Assembly: GCA_016928305.1 (NCBI GenBank)
Contig: JAFGKY010000143.1
Location: forward strand, 1-48,187
Direction: 5' to 3'
Length of the DNA stretch: 48,187 nt
Source: Bacteroidales bacterium
GTDB taxonomy: Bacteria; Bacteroidota; Bacteroidia; Bacteroidales; UBA10428
Shown here: piece by piece, positions 48,115 through 48,187 of the stretch
Numbering within the stretch: position 1 is the first letter of the stretch
Layout of the letters: each line of letters opens with the position of its first letter
Made by a program: the position numbers and the translations under genes
The notes under the pieces: model-generated
Database searches by the model: none
What the model saw: only the letters and a program-made list of their open reading frames with translations
What the model was told of the DNA's origin: nothing

Positions 48115-48150
48115 GCAAGTCATGCAAGTCGTGCAGGTCGTGCAAGTCTT
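48115..48150. repeat. 9-bp tandem repeat, four copies
   Basis: Four units GCAAGTCAT, GCAAGTCGT, GCAGGTCGT and GCAAGTCTT follow the DUF4252-like gene. It is intergenic simple-sequence DNA; no hairpin or coding role was seen before the window ends. Confidence 0.85.
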
Positions 48151-48187
48151 GTTAAAAAGTACCAGCAACCATCTACTAGCTACTAAC

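Noticed and set aside
48115..48150. 9-bp repeats as an iteron-type origin
   Set aside because: Only four short units, no replication gene or AT-rich unwinding region next to it.

Overview
The window comes from a member of the phylum Bacteroidota (order not determined). The evidence is two SusC/SusD outer-membrane uptake pairs, two secreted proteins with C-terminal type IX secretion (T9SS) sorting domains, a FecI-type sigma / FecR anti-sigma pair, several TAnnTTTG promoter -7 boxes, and few obvious Shine-Dalgarno sites. No rRNA, tRNA or CRISPR array was seen.

Left part (1-16.7 kb) is a mosaic of single genes: NAD-dependent DNA ligase (ligA), a three-domain acyl-activating enzyme/ACP/acyltransferase fusion, an unrecognised 317-residue protein, a T9SS-exported propeller protein, a propeller-sensor/SpoIIE phosphatase hybrid, a serine beta-lactamase-like hydrolase, a PchB-like chorismate mutase paired with a DmpG-like aldolase, a lipoprotein MsrB, and an exported NucA-like protein that has lost its catalytic histidine.

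16.9-20.7 kb and 36.2-38.3 kb together look like a split damage-inducible mutagenesis system. A DnaE-type polymerase operon begins with a small unknown gene. About 16 kb away a LexA-like self-cleaving repressor is divergent from a Y-family polymerase. Both loci carry almost the same 42-bp promoter/operator module (two 15-bp palindromes built on GATTATA-N-TATAATC, 9 bp apart), in the same orientation relative to the polymerase genes. This is the strongest unexpected signal in the window. The dnaE operon has been invaded by a 595-bp unit: a DUF559 (Vsr-like) nuclease gene between two 106-bp direct repeats full of palindromes. A second small repeat-flanked gene (four-helix-bundle/S23 family) sits just downstream of the repressor gene.

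20.9-35.7 kb is a maltodextrin/starch utilisation locus: a T9SS-exported GH13 amylase, a divergent LacI-type regulator, then an MFS sugar transporter, GH65 maltose phosphorylase, SusC, SusD, a terminator and a GH13 lipoprotein. CAAACGTTTG palindromes lie in both control regions. Extracellular amylase and surface GH13 would make oligosaccharides, SusCD import them, the MFS carrier bring maltose to the cytoplasm and GH65 phosphorolyse it. No beta-phosphoglucomutase or SusE/F gene is present.

38.4-48.1 kb is a second uptake locus of different design: a secreted unknown protein, ECF sigma factor, FecR anti-sigma factor, SusC with an N-terminal STN signalling domain, SusD, then a lipoprotein of unknown function and a DUF4252-like protein. 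It has no degradative enzyme, so its substrate cannot be read from the sequence.
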